DNA of 59,040 bases, taken from NCBI GenBank assembly GCA_000513055.1, contig AZYB01000003.1, positions 1 to 59,040 of the forward strand, read 5' to 3'. The first letter of the stretch is position 1. Every line of letters begins with the position of its first letter. Under the pieces are notes generated by a model. That model had not been told where the DNA came from. It saw only the letters and a list, made by a program, of their open reading frames with translations, and ran no database searches. The position numbers and the translations under genes are program-made. Positions 7,566 through 16,449 of the stretch are shown piece by piece. The stretch comes from an alpha proteobacterium SCGC AAA288-N07. Its GTDB lineage: Bacteria; Pseudomonadota; Alphaproteobacteria; Pelagibacterales; Pelagibacteraceae.

Positions 7566-8222
7566 ATGATATTTCACAGGATTTACAGAATATTATTATT
7601 TTACTTTTTCACATTGCTAATAACTACATCCTATTTCAGCTTTACAGCTTTGGCAGAAGCTCCAAAAAATTATTTAAAAGGCAAATTTTATACTAGCGTC
7701 AAAAATCATTTTTTAGTTGCAACAGAAAAGATGACAGATGATAGATTTAGAAAAACGGTAATCGTTATGCTGGATAACGACAAAGAGGGTTCCCTGGGTC
7801 TTGTGATCAATAAACCGATAGGCAAAGTACCTCTCAGATTTTTGATAAATACATTGCAAGGTAGAAAAAATGAAAAGAAAGAATTATATGAAGTAAATAT
7901 TCCAATATATTGGGGCGGGCCAGTTGAAAAAGAACAAATATATATTTTGCATTCACAAGAGTACAAAAATGAAAATACTAAAGATTATAATGGTATATCA
8001 ATAACCAGAGATTATAATATTTTGTTTGATATAGCTGAAAATAAGGGACCAAAAAAAAGTTTAGTTATTTTGGGATATTCTGGATGGAGTGAAGGCCAAC
8101 TTGAAGGAGAATTAGATCAAGATCACTGGATTCTATCAGAGTTTAATCCTCTGATAGTTTTTGAAATGGAATCAAATAACAAATGGCTAAAAGCATATAA
8201 AAATGGCTTTATTCGTTTATAA
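7566..8222 (+). CDS. YqgE/AlgH family protein with N-terminal signal sequence
   Basis: The 218-residue protein matches the YqgE/AlgH family (DUF179): FLVATEKM near residue 49, GSLGLVINKP near 76, YWGGPVEKEQIYILHS near 117, ILGYSGWSEGQLEGEL near 168 and a DHWIL stretch before the end. The family role is unclear; AlgH has been linked to transcription control. Family members are normally cytosolic and start near the first conserved block. Here about 40 extra N-terminal residues include a hydrophobic stretch, LLFYFFTLLITTSYFSF, followed by TALAEAP, which reads like a cleavable signal peptide. Export, or at least a membrane anchor, is inferred. A start further downstream would leave little room before FLVATEKM. 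Confidence 0.85.
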   Translation: MIFHRIYRILLFYFFTLLITTSYFSFTALAEAPKNYLKGKFYTSVKNHFLVATEKMTDDRFRKTVIVMLDNDKEGSLGLVINKPIGKVPLRFLINTLQGRKNEKKELYEVNIPIYWGGPVEKEQIYILHSQEYKNENTKDYNGISITRDYNILFDIAENKGPKKSLVILGYSGWSEGQLEGELDQDHWILSEFNPLIVFEMESNNKWLKAYKNGFIRL

Positions 8223-8233
8223 GAATTTTAGAA

Positions 8234-8305
8234 TGATCCCGGCAGGAATCGAACCTGCATCTGATCCTTAGGAGGGATCCGTTATATCCATTTAACTACG
8301 GGACC
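8234..8305 (-). tRNA. tRNA-Arg (CCU)
   Basis: Read on the minus strand, the gene folds as a full cloverleaf: acceptor GGTCCCG with CGGGATC (one G-U pair), anticodon stem GATCC/GGATC with loop CTCCTAA, and T arm CAGG-TTCGATT-CCTG. The anticodon CCT (plus-strand 8270-8272) reads AGG arginine codons. The discriminator is A, and CCA is not encoded. The gene sits alone between yqgE and nnrE. Confidence 0.95.
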
Positions 8306-8340
8306 ATAATAAAATTTAGCATTTATAATCTAAAATTTAA

Positions 8341-8970
8341 ATGAAAATTAAAAAAATATTTTCAATCAAAGATATTAAAAAATTAGAGATTGAAGAATTT
8401 AAGAAACGAGGAAATTCATTTTCACTGATGGTAGAAGCTGGAATCAATTCTGCAAAGAAGATAACAAAGCTAATAAATAAACAGCATCAGGTAATTGTTA
8501 TATGTGGTCCTGGAAATAATGCGGGTGATGGTTTTATTATTGGCAATTATTTAATTACAAAAAACTACAAGGTTGATTTATTTTGTTTAAAGAATAAATC
8601 TTATAAAGGGGACGCTTTGAAGGCTTTGAATCAGCTCAAAATTAAAACTCAAAATATTTCAAAATTTAAATTTAAAAAAAATTCAATTTTAATAGATTGT
8701 GTTTTTGGCATAGGTTTAAATAGGCCAATCTCTGGACTGTTAAAGTCAGTTATTCTAAGAATGAATAAATCAAACAAAATTATATCTATAGATATTCCAA
8801 GCGGAGTACATGGAGATACCGGAAAAGTATTGGGCTGCGCTGTTAGAGCTAATACAACATTAGTCTTACATTCAAAAAAAATAGGACATACGATTAATCC
8901 TGGTAAAAAGTACTCTGGAAAAATTAAAATTATTGATATTGGGATATCAAAAAATATTAAATATATCTGA
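8341..8970 (+). CDS. nnrE: NAD(P)H-hydrate epimerase, YjeF N-terminal domain
   Basis: The enzyme interconverts the R and S forms of damaged hydrated NAD(P)H so that it can be repaired. The 209-residue protein carries the YjeF_N fold: an early SLMVEAGINSAK helix, the nucleotide-binding GPGNNAGDGFIIGNYL near residue 57, DCVFGIGLNRPISG near residue 119 and IDIPSGVHGDTGKVLG near residue 146. Asp122 or its neighbour is the likely catalytic acid. Many bacteria fuse this domain to the ATP/ADP-dependent dehydratase NnrD; here only the epimerase half is present and the frame ends naturally. An intrinsic terminator follows 25 nt later. Confidence 0.9.
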   Translation: MKIKKIFSIKDIKKLEIEEFKKRGNSFSLMVEAGINSAKKITKLINKQHQVIVICGPGNNAGDGFIIGNYLITKNYKVDLFCLKNKSYKGDALKALNQLKIKTQNISKFKFKKNSILIDCVFGIGLNRPISGLLKSVILRMNKSNKIISIDIPSGVHGDTGKVLGCAVRANTTLVLHSKKIGHTINPGKKYSGKIKIIDIGISKNIKYI

Positions 8971-8995
8971 ATTTATGTACAAGGAGTTTATGACT

Positions 8996-9020
8996 AGAGG
9001 CGACAATTAAGCCGCCTCTT
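8996..9020. terminator. Terminator between nnrE and hsp20
   Basis: Inverted repeat AGAGGCG (8996-9002) and CGCCTCT (9013-9019) with a 10-nt loop, followed by T residues. It lies between two convergent genes and can serve nnrE; the A/T tract on the other side is weak. Confidence 0.75.
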
Positions 9021-9030
9021 TCCATATGCT

Positions 9031-9468
9031 TTATTTTATTTCAATAACTTTTGGTTTTTGAGTTTCAGGGATGATTCTTTCAAGTGAGACTTTTAAAAGT
9101 CCATCTTTAAGTTCGGCTCCCTTTACTTCACAGTTATCTGCAATTGAAAAAGATTTTTTAAAGTATCTTTTTGCAATACCCTTATATATTTTTCCATTAT
9201 CTTTTTCTTTTGCCGTTTGATTTTTGATTGATTCAATACTTAACTGACCATCAGCAAATTCAACTTTTATATCTTTTTTATTGAATCCTGCTAAGGCAAC
9301 TTCAACATCGTACTGATTCTCATCAGTTTTAACAATGTCGTAAGCCGGGTAGCTAGAAGATGTATTGAAAAAATCATCTTCAAACATTCTTTCAAAGTTA
9401 TCAAACATCGAATCAAAACCAATCGTAACTGGTCTTAATTGATTAAATATAGAAAGTGCTTTATTCAT
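9031..9468 (-). CDS. Small heat shock protein, Hsp20/IbpA family
   Basis: A holdase chaperone that binds unfolding proteins without ATP. The 145-residue protein has a short N-terminal arm (FDSMFDNFERMF near residues 18-30) as in alphaproteobacterial IbpA/HspH proteins. An alpha-crystallin domain follows from about residue 38 to 138, with YDIVKTDENQYDVEVALAGF and a late LKDGLLKVSLER block. The C-terminal extension ends PKVIEIK, carrying an I-x-I-type anchor. It has an AGGAG ribosome site 5-8 nt before the ATG. Heat regulation is likely from the family, but I found no clear RpoH box or thermometer hairpin in the 70-nt leader. Confidence 0.9.
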   Translation of the reverse strand: MNKALSIFNQLRPVTIGFDSMFDNFERMFEDDFFNTSSSYPAYDIVKTDENQYDVEVALAGFNKKDIKVEFADGQLSIESIKNQTAKEKDNGKIYKGIAKRYFKKSFSIADNCEVKGAELKDGLLKVSLERIIPETQKPKVIEIK

Positions 9469-9566
9469 AGTTTTCTCCTTTCATTAAGCAAGTACTATAC
9501 GCAAACTCCTTAAAGGCAGTTTACAGATCTTTAATTAGGAACAATTATTGAAATTTCAAGATCAAG

Positions 9567-11651
9567 TTAATTTATAACTCCTGCTGTCTTGAGAATAAAA
9601 CTAAATTCTTCAGCAAGTTCTTTAATAGAGTTGTCTCGTCCACTCGGACCACCATGCGATGCAGCTTTCATTTTACATTTAAGCAATTGTAAATTTTTGT
9701 CACTTTTTAATTCTCTTAGTTTAGCTAAGTATTTTACTGGCTCGGAATATAAAACACGACTATCAAACAAAGAGGTTGTAACAAACATAGGAGGATAAGA
9801 AGTTTTTCTTAGATTATTATATGGCGAATAAGATAAAATAGATTCAAAATATTTTTTCTTTTTAATTGGATTGCCCCATAACTCCCATTCAGATGGTGTA
9901 AGTGGTAATTTTTCATTTAGCATTGTAGTTAGAGGGTCACAGAATGGCACTAATAGTAATATTGAAAAAAATAATTCAGGAGCTATATTTGCAACCGCTG
10001 CGCCTGTCAAACCTCCTGCTGAACCACCTAAAAAACATATTCCACCTTTGTATGTGTATTTTTTTTCAATTAAATGATTAGCAACCGCAATATAATCTAA
10101 AAAACTATTTTTCTTATTTTCAAAAAGAGCTTCTTTATGCCAGTGTTCGCCCATCTCGCCACCACCACGAATATGTGCAATTGCGAATGTTATACCGCGA
10201 TCAACTAAACAAAATCGTGAAGCACCAAAGGAAACTCCGACAGAATGTTTATATGCCCCATAAGCATAAAGAACTATTTTAGATTTACTATCTAGTTTGA
10301 CATCTTTTCTCCTAACTAAAGTAATAGGTATCTTTCTACCATCATGAGATTTTGCTTTTAATCTTTCCACAATATATGTATCGGGATCATGACCTGAGGG
10401 TATTTCAACTTCTTTAACAAGTTTTTTTTCTTTAGTAAGAATATCATATTCGTATATTTTTCCTTGTGTTGCCATGCTTTCCCAACCAATTCTAATCATT
10501 GTAGTATTTGTATCTCGTTGCATTAACGAAGCGCCTGGTGAACCCACTTGTTCGCTTGATATCTTAATTTCTTCCTCTTTATTTGTTTTTAGATCTCTTA
10601 TATAGAGTTTTGAAATAGCATCTGAACTTTCTCCTCTAATCATAAAATTATCTAAAAAATCAAAACCACCAATAATAGTTCCTTTTTTTGCTGGAATATA
10701 TTCCTCAAATTCATTGATATTATCTTTTTTGCATCGCAAAATTTTATGATCTTCAGCATTATCATTGGTATGTAAATAAAAATAATCTTTCCAACTATCA
10801 ATAGAGTAGCGAATATCTTTCTCTCGTGCTAAAAATAACTTTGGTTTTATTTCCTTTTCATTTACAGAAAAAAAATGATTTTCGGCAGTGATATGATCGA
10901 AAGTTGAAATTACAAAAAATTTTTCGTCAGAAGTAATTCCTATTCCACAGGTAAAAGTTTCATCTTTTTCCTCATATATTAATTCATCATTTTCAACAGG
11001 AGTATTTAAAATATGTTTATATATTTTTCTTGCACGATGAAATTTATCTAATTTTGAATAAAAAAAACTCTCGTCATTTAAAGACCATGTAACGATACCA
11101 GTTGTATTTTCAATCTTTTCATCAAATATTTTATTTGCGGCTATATCTCGAATGTAAATAGTATAATACTCACTACCAACTAAATCTAATGAGTAACTGA
11201 GCAATTTATCATTGTAGGAAACATCAACAGCTCCAAGACCAAAATATTCAGATCCGTGTTTCTTTTTTTCCACATCTCCATCAAAGATAATCTCTTCAGA
11301 TTTAGAACTATCAATCAATTTTCTTAATTTTTTTCCATAATTTCCTTCGGCTGTTGTTTTTGTCCAATAAAAATATCTCCTATCTTTAAATTTCAATGAG
11401 GTGTCATCCAATTTGATTTTGGATTTAATTTCAGCAAAAAGTTTTTTTTGTAAATTTTTACTATCAGCAAAATATTTTTCAGTTATATTATTATTTTCTT
11501 CTAAATATTTTTTTACTTCTGGCAACAATTTACTAGAATCTTTTAAAACTTCTAATATATTCAATTGATCTACCCAGGCATAATCATCATAAATTGTTAT
11601 ACCGTGGTAATTTTTACTAGTCCTTTGCTTTCGTAATTGTGGTAATTTCAT
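9567..11651 (-). CDS. ptrB: Oligopeptidase B, S9 family serine peptidase
   Basis: This 694-residue protein has the S9A prolyl-oligopeptidase architecture: an N-terminal seven-bladed propeller (to about residue 400) and an alpha/beta hydrolase domain. The catalytic triad is visible: Ser in GGSAGG near residue 543, Asp in TSLFDSRVLYSEP near 628 and His in AASHGGPSGR near 665. The start PQLRKQRTSKNYHGITIYDDYAW matches the usual opening of oligopeptidase B. The family cuts short peptides after basic residues in the cytosol. No signal peptide is present. The gene diverges from the DnaJ-like gene with only 13 nt between them, so promoters must lie partly in coding DNA. S9 members with other specificity cannot be excluded. 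Confidence 0.9.
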   Translation of the reverse strand: MKLPQLRKQRTSKNYHGITIYDDYAWVDQLNILEVLKDSSKLLPEVKKYLEENNNITEKYFADSKNLQKKLFAEIKSKIKLDDTSLKFKDRRYFYWTKTTAEGNYGKKLRKLIDSSKSEEIIFDGDVEKKKHGSEYFGLGAVDVSYNDKLLSYSLDLVGSEYYTIYIRDIAANKIFDEKIENTTGIVTWSLNDESFFYSKLDKFHRARKIYKHILNTPVENDELIYEEKDETFTCGIGITSDEKFFVISTFDHITAENHFFSVNEKEIKPKLFLAREKDIRYSIDSWKDYFYLHTNDNAEDHKILRCKKDNINEFEEYIPAKKGTIIGGFDFLDNFMIRGESSDAISKLYIRDLKTNKEEEIKISSEQVGSPGASLMQRDTNTTMIRIGWESMATQGKIYEYDILTKEKKLVKEVEIPSGHDPDTYIVERLKAKSHDGRKIPITLVRRKDVKLDSKSKIVLYAYGAYKHSVGVSFGASRFCLVDRGITFAIAHIRGGGEMGEHWHKEALFENKKNSFLDYIAVANHLIEKKYTYKGGICFLGGSAGGLTGAAVANIAPELFFSILLLVPFCDPLTTMLNEKLPLTPSEWELWGNPIKKKKYFESILSYSPYNNLRKTSYPPMFVTTSLFDSRVLYSEPVKYLAKLRELKSDKNLQLLKCKMKAASHGGPSGRDNSIKELAEEFSFILKTAGVIN

Positions 11652-11664
11652 AAAGAATTTTTAT

Positions 11665-12177
11665 ATGAATATTTTTATTACTGGATTACTAATTTTTATA
11701 GTAGTTTATTTAATTCTTAATTGGTTTGCAAAGACTAGTAGCCAAAAAATATCTAGAACTGCTAGAAATTTAATTTTAATTATATCTCTTATTCTGGCTG
11801 TTATAATGCTAATAGGGGGTCGATTACTGGTTTCGCTACCATTGTTTTTTTTGGCCATGAGCGCCTTAAAGATCAAAGGTCTTACAGCTTTTCAGATTTG
11901 GAATCTGTGGAGAGTTCTTAATTACCTTAGAAGCACTGGAAGATTTTCTTATTTTGGTCAAACCAGTCAAACAAGACCATCAAGTAATATATCCTTAGAT
12001 GAGGCTTACAAAATTTTAGGTATAAAAAAAGGGTGTTCAAAGAATGAGGTCATTAAAGCATGTAATACTTTACAAAAAAAACTTCACCCTGATATGAATC
12101 CTAATTCAAATACTGAACATTTGAGTAAAATAATAAATGAAGCTAAAGAAACTATACTCAAAAGTGATTTTACCTAA
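11665..12177 (+). CDS. Membrane-anchored DnaJ-domain protein
   Basis: The 170-residue protein starts with two hydrophobic helices (about residues 2-21 and 36-65) and ends with a J domain (about residues 112-168) that contains LDEAYKILGIKKGCSKNEV and the HPD tripeptide in KLHPDMNPN. The HPD motif is what stimulates Hsp70 ATPase, so it can act with DnaK at the membrane. Middle motifs such as YFGQTSQTRPSS look like a flexible linker. The layout is like the small alphaproteobacterial inner-membrane J proteins and distantly like mitochondrial Tim14. It overlaps the convergent GT9 gene by 4 nt at the ends. Confidence 0.85.
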   Translation: MNIFITGLLIFIVVYLILNWFAKTSSQKISRTARNLILIISLILAVIMLIGGRLLVSLPLFFLAMSALKIKGLTAFQIWNLWRVLNYLRSTGRFSYFGQTSQTRPSSNISLDEAYKILGIKKGCSKNEVIKACNTLQKKLHPDMNPNSNTEHLSKIINEAKETILKSDFT

Positions 12178-13112
12178 CTCAAAATTTTAAAAACTTTGTT
12201 ATAAACTTTATTAACGCTTATTTTTCCAAGCGTATCATGTGTAGTTGATGCCATGGTTTCTCCTTCCGGGACCATGATATTAATTTCTTTGTTATATATT
12301 CCATAACTCATAGCGGGGCTATCCAAAAATAACATGAGGGTTTTACATCCTAATCCAGCAGACAAGTGGCCGAAACCAGTATCATTAGAAATACAATAAT
12401 TGCATGCAGCAATGATTGGTATTGTTTGAGCAATAGTCATTTTAGAAAAGGATATACAGTTTTTTCCAATTGATGAATTCATAACTTTTCTGATTAAATC
12501 TTCATCATTCGACCCTCCTGCTAAAAAAAATCTACATTTAAATTTTGAATTAAGATTTTCAAATAAACCAATATAGTTATTGATAGGCCATCTTTTTGTA
12601 GGACCACTGGCAGAGATACCGCATATAAAATTTTTTGTTTCATCTGTAATACTATATTTTTTTTTTGCATTTTCCATTTCTTCTTTATCGAAATAAATCT
12701 TAGATTGAGTTTCAATTTCAATGTTTAGTGTTTTTTCTGTAAATTCTTTAGCAGTTTTATAAAAATTTTTTCCTTTTTTTGAGAAAAATCTATAATGAAA
12801 AATATCTTTAATACCTGAAAGTTTTGAAATTAAAAAAAATCTTAATGAATCACTAAAAATATAAGATTGATTAAAATGCCTAGGTTTAATTTTTTTTATT
12901 ATATTAAAAAGGCCCTTTATTTCTTTACCATCAAATTCAATAATCTCAGAAACGTGTGGATCGTTTTTTAATATAGCATTTGCGTGTGTATTTTTTTGAG
13001 CTAAAACTGTAACTGGTTCATTAATTTTTCTACTAATAGCTTGTATATTGCTTATAAGTATACACAAATCACCGATTCCCATAGATTTTATTAGTACGAT
13101 AGCTTTAATCAT
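12174..13112 (-). CDS. Glycosyltransferase family 9 (heptosyltransferase-like)
   Basis: The protein of 312 residues begins IVLIKSMGIGDLCILISNIQ, the GT9 nucleotide-sugar opening with the GIGD turn. Near residue 163 it has ISASGPTKRWPINNYIGL, the K-R-W-P donor-binding block of heptosyltransferases, and near residue 238 ISNDTGFGHLSAGLGCKTLMLF, the D-[ST]-G-x-x-H motif. Such enzymes add heptose or a related sugar to the lipopolysaccharide core at the inner membrane. The sugar is unknown, and no heptose-pathway genes lie nearby. It stands alone on the minus strand. Confidence 0.88.
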   Translation of the reverse strand: MIKAIVLIKSMGIGDLCILISNIQAISRKINEPVTVLAQKNTHANAILKNDPHVSEIIEFDGKEIKGLFNIIKKIKPRHFNQSYIFSDSLRFFLISKLSGIKDIFHYRFFSKKGKNFYKTAKEFTEKTLNIEIETQSKIYFDKEEMENAKKKYSITDETKNFICGISASGPTKRWPINNYIGLFENLNSKFKCRFFLAGGSNDEDLIRKVMNSSIGKNCISFSKMTIAQTIPIIAACNYCISNDTGFGHLSAGLGCKTLMLFLDSPAMSYGIYNKEINIMVPEGETMASTTHDTLGKISVNKVYNKVFKILS

Positions 13113-13157
13113 TTTTTCAATTTATTATAACTTTTAACAAATAAATTGGTTAATAAC

Positions 13158-14048
13158 ATGACTTTATTAAAAGGGATATATTCAGCTGGTCTTAGTGTTT
13201 TAAAAGAGGACCTTTCTCTTGATGAAGAAAAAACCATTAAACATCATGAACATCTAATCGATGAAGGACTTGATGGAACTTTTTTCTTTGGATCTACTGG
13301 CCAAGGTCAATTAATTTCAATAACAGAAAAAAAGAGTCTAATTTCTAAATTAAGTCATAATAAATACAAAGATAGATTTTACTTGGGCACGGGTGTTAAT
13401 TCACTAAGAGACAATGTTGATTTAATAAATCATGCTTTTAATAATGGTTTTGATACTTTTTTAATAATGCCACCGGCTTATTATGTAAATAATTCTCACG
13501 AAGGCGTGTACGCATTTTATGCTAATATTATTCAAAAATTCCCAAAAATTAAAATCATTTTATATAACTTTCAGAAACTTTCCCAGTATCTATTCACACC
13601 ACAAGCTGTTGAGAAACTTGTTAGAGATTTTCCACAAGCGATTCGAGGGTGTAAAGATTCAAGCTACAATCTTTACGAAACTTTACAAATCCCTGAATTT
13701 TCAATGTTACCTGGCAGCGAAACAAAATTACTTCATGGATTACAAAAAGGTGCGAATGGTATTATTAGCGCAGTAACAAATGTAACTCACAGCTTGGCTA
13801 GGAAAGTTTATGACGATTTCCAAAATGGAAAAGAACAAACAGTCAATAAAAAACTTTGTGCAGTAAGAAAAACATTTGATGATGCAGGAAATTTGATTTC
13901 GGCTCTTCATAGCTATATGTCAACAGCAAATGAACAATATAAGAGACTACTACCTCCTTTAACTTTATTATCAGTAGAAAAACAAAAAAAAATGCTGAAC
14001 AAACTTAAGGAATTAGATTTTATTGCAACGAATAATATAGCGGCATAA
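13158..14048 (+). CDS. DapA/NAL-family Schiff-base aldolase
   Basis: From the ATG at 13158 the protein has 296 residues with the TIM-barrel aldolase pattern of the DHDPS/N-acetylneuraminate lyase family. Visible are the strand FFFGSTGQGQLIS near residue 42, the tyrosine region IKIILYNFQKL near 133 and the Schiff-base lysine in RGCKDSSYNL near 162. True dihydrodipicolinate synthase has G-T-T-G-E at the first motif; here it is GSTGQGQ, so another 2-oxo acid (for example a sugar acid) is as likely. An in-frame TTG at 13146 would add four residues, but the ATG is the better start. It is followed 3 nt later by cfa, with no amino acid genes nearby. Confidence 0.8.
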   Translation: MTLLKGIYSAGLSVLKEDLSLDEEKTIKHHEHLIDEGLDGTFFFGSTGQGQLISITEKKSLISKLSHNKYKDRFYLGTGVNSLRDNVDLINHAFNNGFDTFLIMPPAYYVNNSHEGVYAFYANIIQKFPKIKIILYNFQKLSQYLFTPQAVEKLVRDFPQAIRGCKDSSYNLYETLQIPEFSMLPGSETKLLHGLQKGANGIISAVTNVTHSLARKVYDDFQNGKEQTVNKKLCAVRKTFDDAGNLISALHSYMSTANEQYKRLLPPLTLLSVEKQKKMLNKLKELDFIATNNIAA

Positions 14049-14051
14049 ATT

Positions 14052-15242
14052 ATGCGGTTAGCTAAATTTTTAGACAATCTTTTTAAAGAAGACGGATTTG
14101 AATTAATTGATGCAAATTCAAAAAAATATATAATTGGAAATCCAAAAAAAGAAAAACCTTTAACAATAAAGTTATTTGATAAGTCACTACATTATAAGCT
14201 CTTACTTTATCCTGATTTTTATTTTGGGCAAGCCTACGCAGAGGAATCTCTTACTATAGAAAATGGAACACTTACAGAATTTTTAAATATGGCTCTAAAA
14301 AATATTGGAAGAAAAGAAACTAATTTTTTTAGTGAGATATTAAATAAAATTAGGGGATCATATCGATATGTAACAAATTTTAATTTTATAAAAAAATCAA
14401 AAATGAATGTAGCTCATCATTACGATATTTCTGATGATCTATATGATTTATTTCTTGATTCTAAGCGACAGTATTCTTGTGCTTATTATAAAAATGAAAA
14501 TGATTCACTCGAAACAGCTCAAAATAATAAAATAGATCATATAATAAAAAAATTAAATCTAAAACCTAATCAGAAAATATTAGACATAGGCTCTGGGTGG
14601 GGCGCTCTTGCAATTGAAATTGCCAAAAAAACACAGTGCCAGGTTTTGGGTATTACTTTGTCCAAAAATCAATTTGCATACAGTAATAGAAAGGCCAAAG
14701 AAATGAATATGGACAACCAGGTCGAATTTAGACTTTGTGATTACAGGGAAGTGTCAGAAAAATTTGACCGCGTCGTATCAGTTGGCATGTTTGAGCATGT
14801 AGGTAGGAAATTTTATAAAACTTTCTTTCAAAAGATTAATGAAACTTTATATGAAGATGGAATAGCCCTTCTTCATACAATCGGCTCAGTTAATCAGCCT
14901 CGCCAACCTCAACCATGGATAACTCAATATATTTTTCCCGGGGGATATACTCCTAGTTTAAGCGAAGTTATAGTTTCTATTGAAAAATCAGGATTAATTT
15001 TGTCTGATTTAGAAATTTTAAGAATGCATTATTCATATACACTTCGTCATTGGAAAGAACGTTTTATAAAAAACAAAAATAGAGCTTTAAAAATGTTTGA
15101 TGAAAATTTCTACAGGATGTGGCTGTTCTACTTAGTATCCTGCGAGCAAGCTTTTAAATGGGGGGACCAGGTTGTTTTTCAATTGCAATTAACAAAAAGT
15201 CTTCATGCCGCACCAAATACAAGAGACTATATTTATCAATAA
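14052..15242 (+). CDS. cfa: Cyclopropane-fatty-acyl-phospholipid synthase family
   Basis: This SAM-dependent enzyme puts a methylene bridge across double bonds of membrane phospholipid acyl chains. At 396 residues it is of normal length. An N-terminal lipid-binding domain (to about residue 115) is followed by AHHYDISDDLYDLFLD near residue 120, the SAM-binding ILDIGSGWGALAIEIAK near 176, the bicarbonate-site region near VSVGMFEHVG at 241, and IFPGGYTPSL near 296. These match Cfa rather than the short methyltransferases. The gene starts 3 nt after the DapA-like gene and is probably cotranscribed with it. Confidence 0.88.
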   Translation: MRLAKFLDNLFKEDGFELIDANSKKYIIGNPKKEKPLTIKLFDKSLHYKLLLYPDFYFGQAYAEESLTIENGTLTEFLNMALKNIGRKETNFFSEILNKIRGSYRYVTNFNFIKKSKMNVAHHYDISDDLYDLFLDSKRQYSCAYYKNENDSLETAQNNKIDHIIKKLNLKPNQKILDIGSGWGALAIEIAKKTQCQVLGITLSKNQFAYSNRKAKEMNMDNQVEFRLCDYREVSEKFDRVVSVGMFEHVGRKFYKTFFQKINETLYEDGIALLHTIGSVNQPRQPQPWITQYIFPGGYTPSLSEVIVSIEKSGLILSDLEILRMHYSYTLRHWKERFIKNKNRALKMFDENFYRMWLFYLVSCEQAFKWGDQVVFQLQLTKSLHAAPNTRDYIYQ

Positions 15243-15280
15243 CTTATTGATAAATATTCCTTACTAAACTAATCAAATTC

Positions 15281-16429
15281 ATGAAAAAAAAAAGAAATAA
15301 AAAGTTTTCAAAAAAATCAAAAATTTTGAGGAAAAAATTCAAAGTAAAAAAAGTAAAAAAAAGTAAGAAAAGACGTCTAATAAAACAAAAAAGAAAAACT
15401 AAAATTAAACGCCCTAAAAGACAAAAGTTGAAATCAAAAAGGATTAGAAGAACTACTTTTAAAATTAAATCAAAGAAAATAATATTCCCTAATTTTAAGA
15501 AACAAATCAGTCAGCTAAAAAAAATCAGCTTTAAGAAAGTTGTAGTTTTTATTTTCAGACCACTCATAAAATCTTTTGAAGATTATAGACAAAAAAAGAA
15601 AATAAAAAAATTGAAAAAGTTTGAAAAGGAAAGGAAAGAAAAAGAAAAAAAAATTAAATTAGAAGAACAACTAAGACGGATTCTTAAAGAACAAGAGTTA
15701 AGACAAGAAATTAAAATTGAAAAAGAAAGAAAGAAAGACATAAAGAACTTTTTAAAAAAAGAACAAGCAGAAATAAGAAAAGAACAAGCTGAGCGTCAAA
15801 AAAAATTTTTACTTGAATTAAAATTAGCAAAACAAATTGAAAATTTTAAAAAAAGAGAAATAAAAGAACTCCAAAATTTGGAAAGGGTTGCCCTTCAAGA
15901 GGAAAGGTCTGATTATGATGGACTTCAAGCACGTATAGAAAAACTTAAAGAAAAATATAAAGCTATTCGAGATCAGAAAATTAAGGAAAGAGTGGAAGCC
16001 TTAGGAGTAGAGATAAAGCAAGAAGATGATAGAGAAGCTTTATTAGAAAAAGAAAAACAATATACCTTAGAGCGTCAAAAAATAGAAAATTGTCTGGAAA
16101 GTTTTTATAGATCTAGTGTAAGTTTATGTTTTCAAATTTCAAAGCGCTATATCCCTAAGCATCGGTCCATACTTAGATGTATCGATCTTAGATTTGAATC
16201 TGGAGAAATTTATATTCGTTGGGATGATGCTCCAGAAGATGATTGGTTGCTTTTAATTTATATAAAAAACAATTCGCCCAAAGAAAATATTATTATTGAA
16301 GATAAAACTGATCCAGAAAAACATATTTCACACGAATTTAAAACTACAGAAATTTTTAAGGCATCAGATATGATGGTTGACTCTTTAGTTCGATTATTGG
16401 AAAAAGAACGAAAACAAAAAGCTAGCTAA
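15281..16429 (+). CDS. Highly basic coiled-coil protein of unknown function
   Basis: The 382-residue protein has three parts. Residues 1-70 are about half lysine and arginine with hardly any acidic residues. Residues 100-270 are a long charged helix rich in K, E, Q and R, which should form a coiled coil. Residues 275-380 look folded, with an FYRSSVSLCFQISKRY start, IRWDDAPEDDWLLLIYIKN in the middle and an amphipathic C-terminal helix. No signal peptide or membrane helix is present. I recognise no family. The basic start suggests nucleic-acid or acidic-surface binding, by analogy with histone H1-like tails only. It starts 38 nt after cfa and faces the acylphosphatase gene. Confidence 0.7.
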   Translation: MKKKRNKKFSKKSKILRKKFKVKKVKKSKKRRLIKQKRKTKIKRPKRQKLKSKRIRRTTFKIKSKKIIFPNFKKQISQLKKISFKKVVVFIFRPLIKSFEDYRQKKKIKKLKKFEKERKEKEKKIKLEEQLRRILKEQELRQEIKIEKERKKDIKNFLKKEQAEIRKEQAERQKKFLLELKLAKQIENFKKREIKELQNLERVALQEERSDYDGLQARIEKLKEKYKAIRDQKIKERVEALGVEIKQEDDREALLEKEKQYTLERQKIENCLESFYRSSVSLCFQISKRYIPKHRSILRCIDLRFESGEIYIRWDDAPEDDWLLLIYIKNNSPKENIIIEDKTDPEKHISHEFKTTEIFKASDMMVDSLVRLLEKERKQKAS

Positions 16430-16449
16430 TTTCAATTATCATTTATTAA

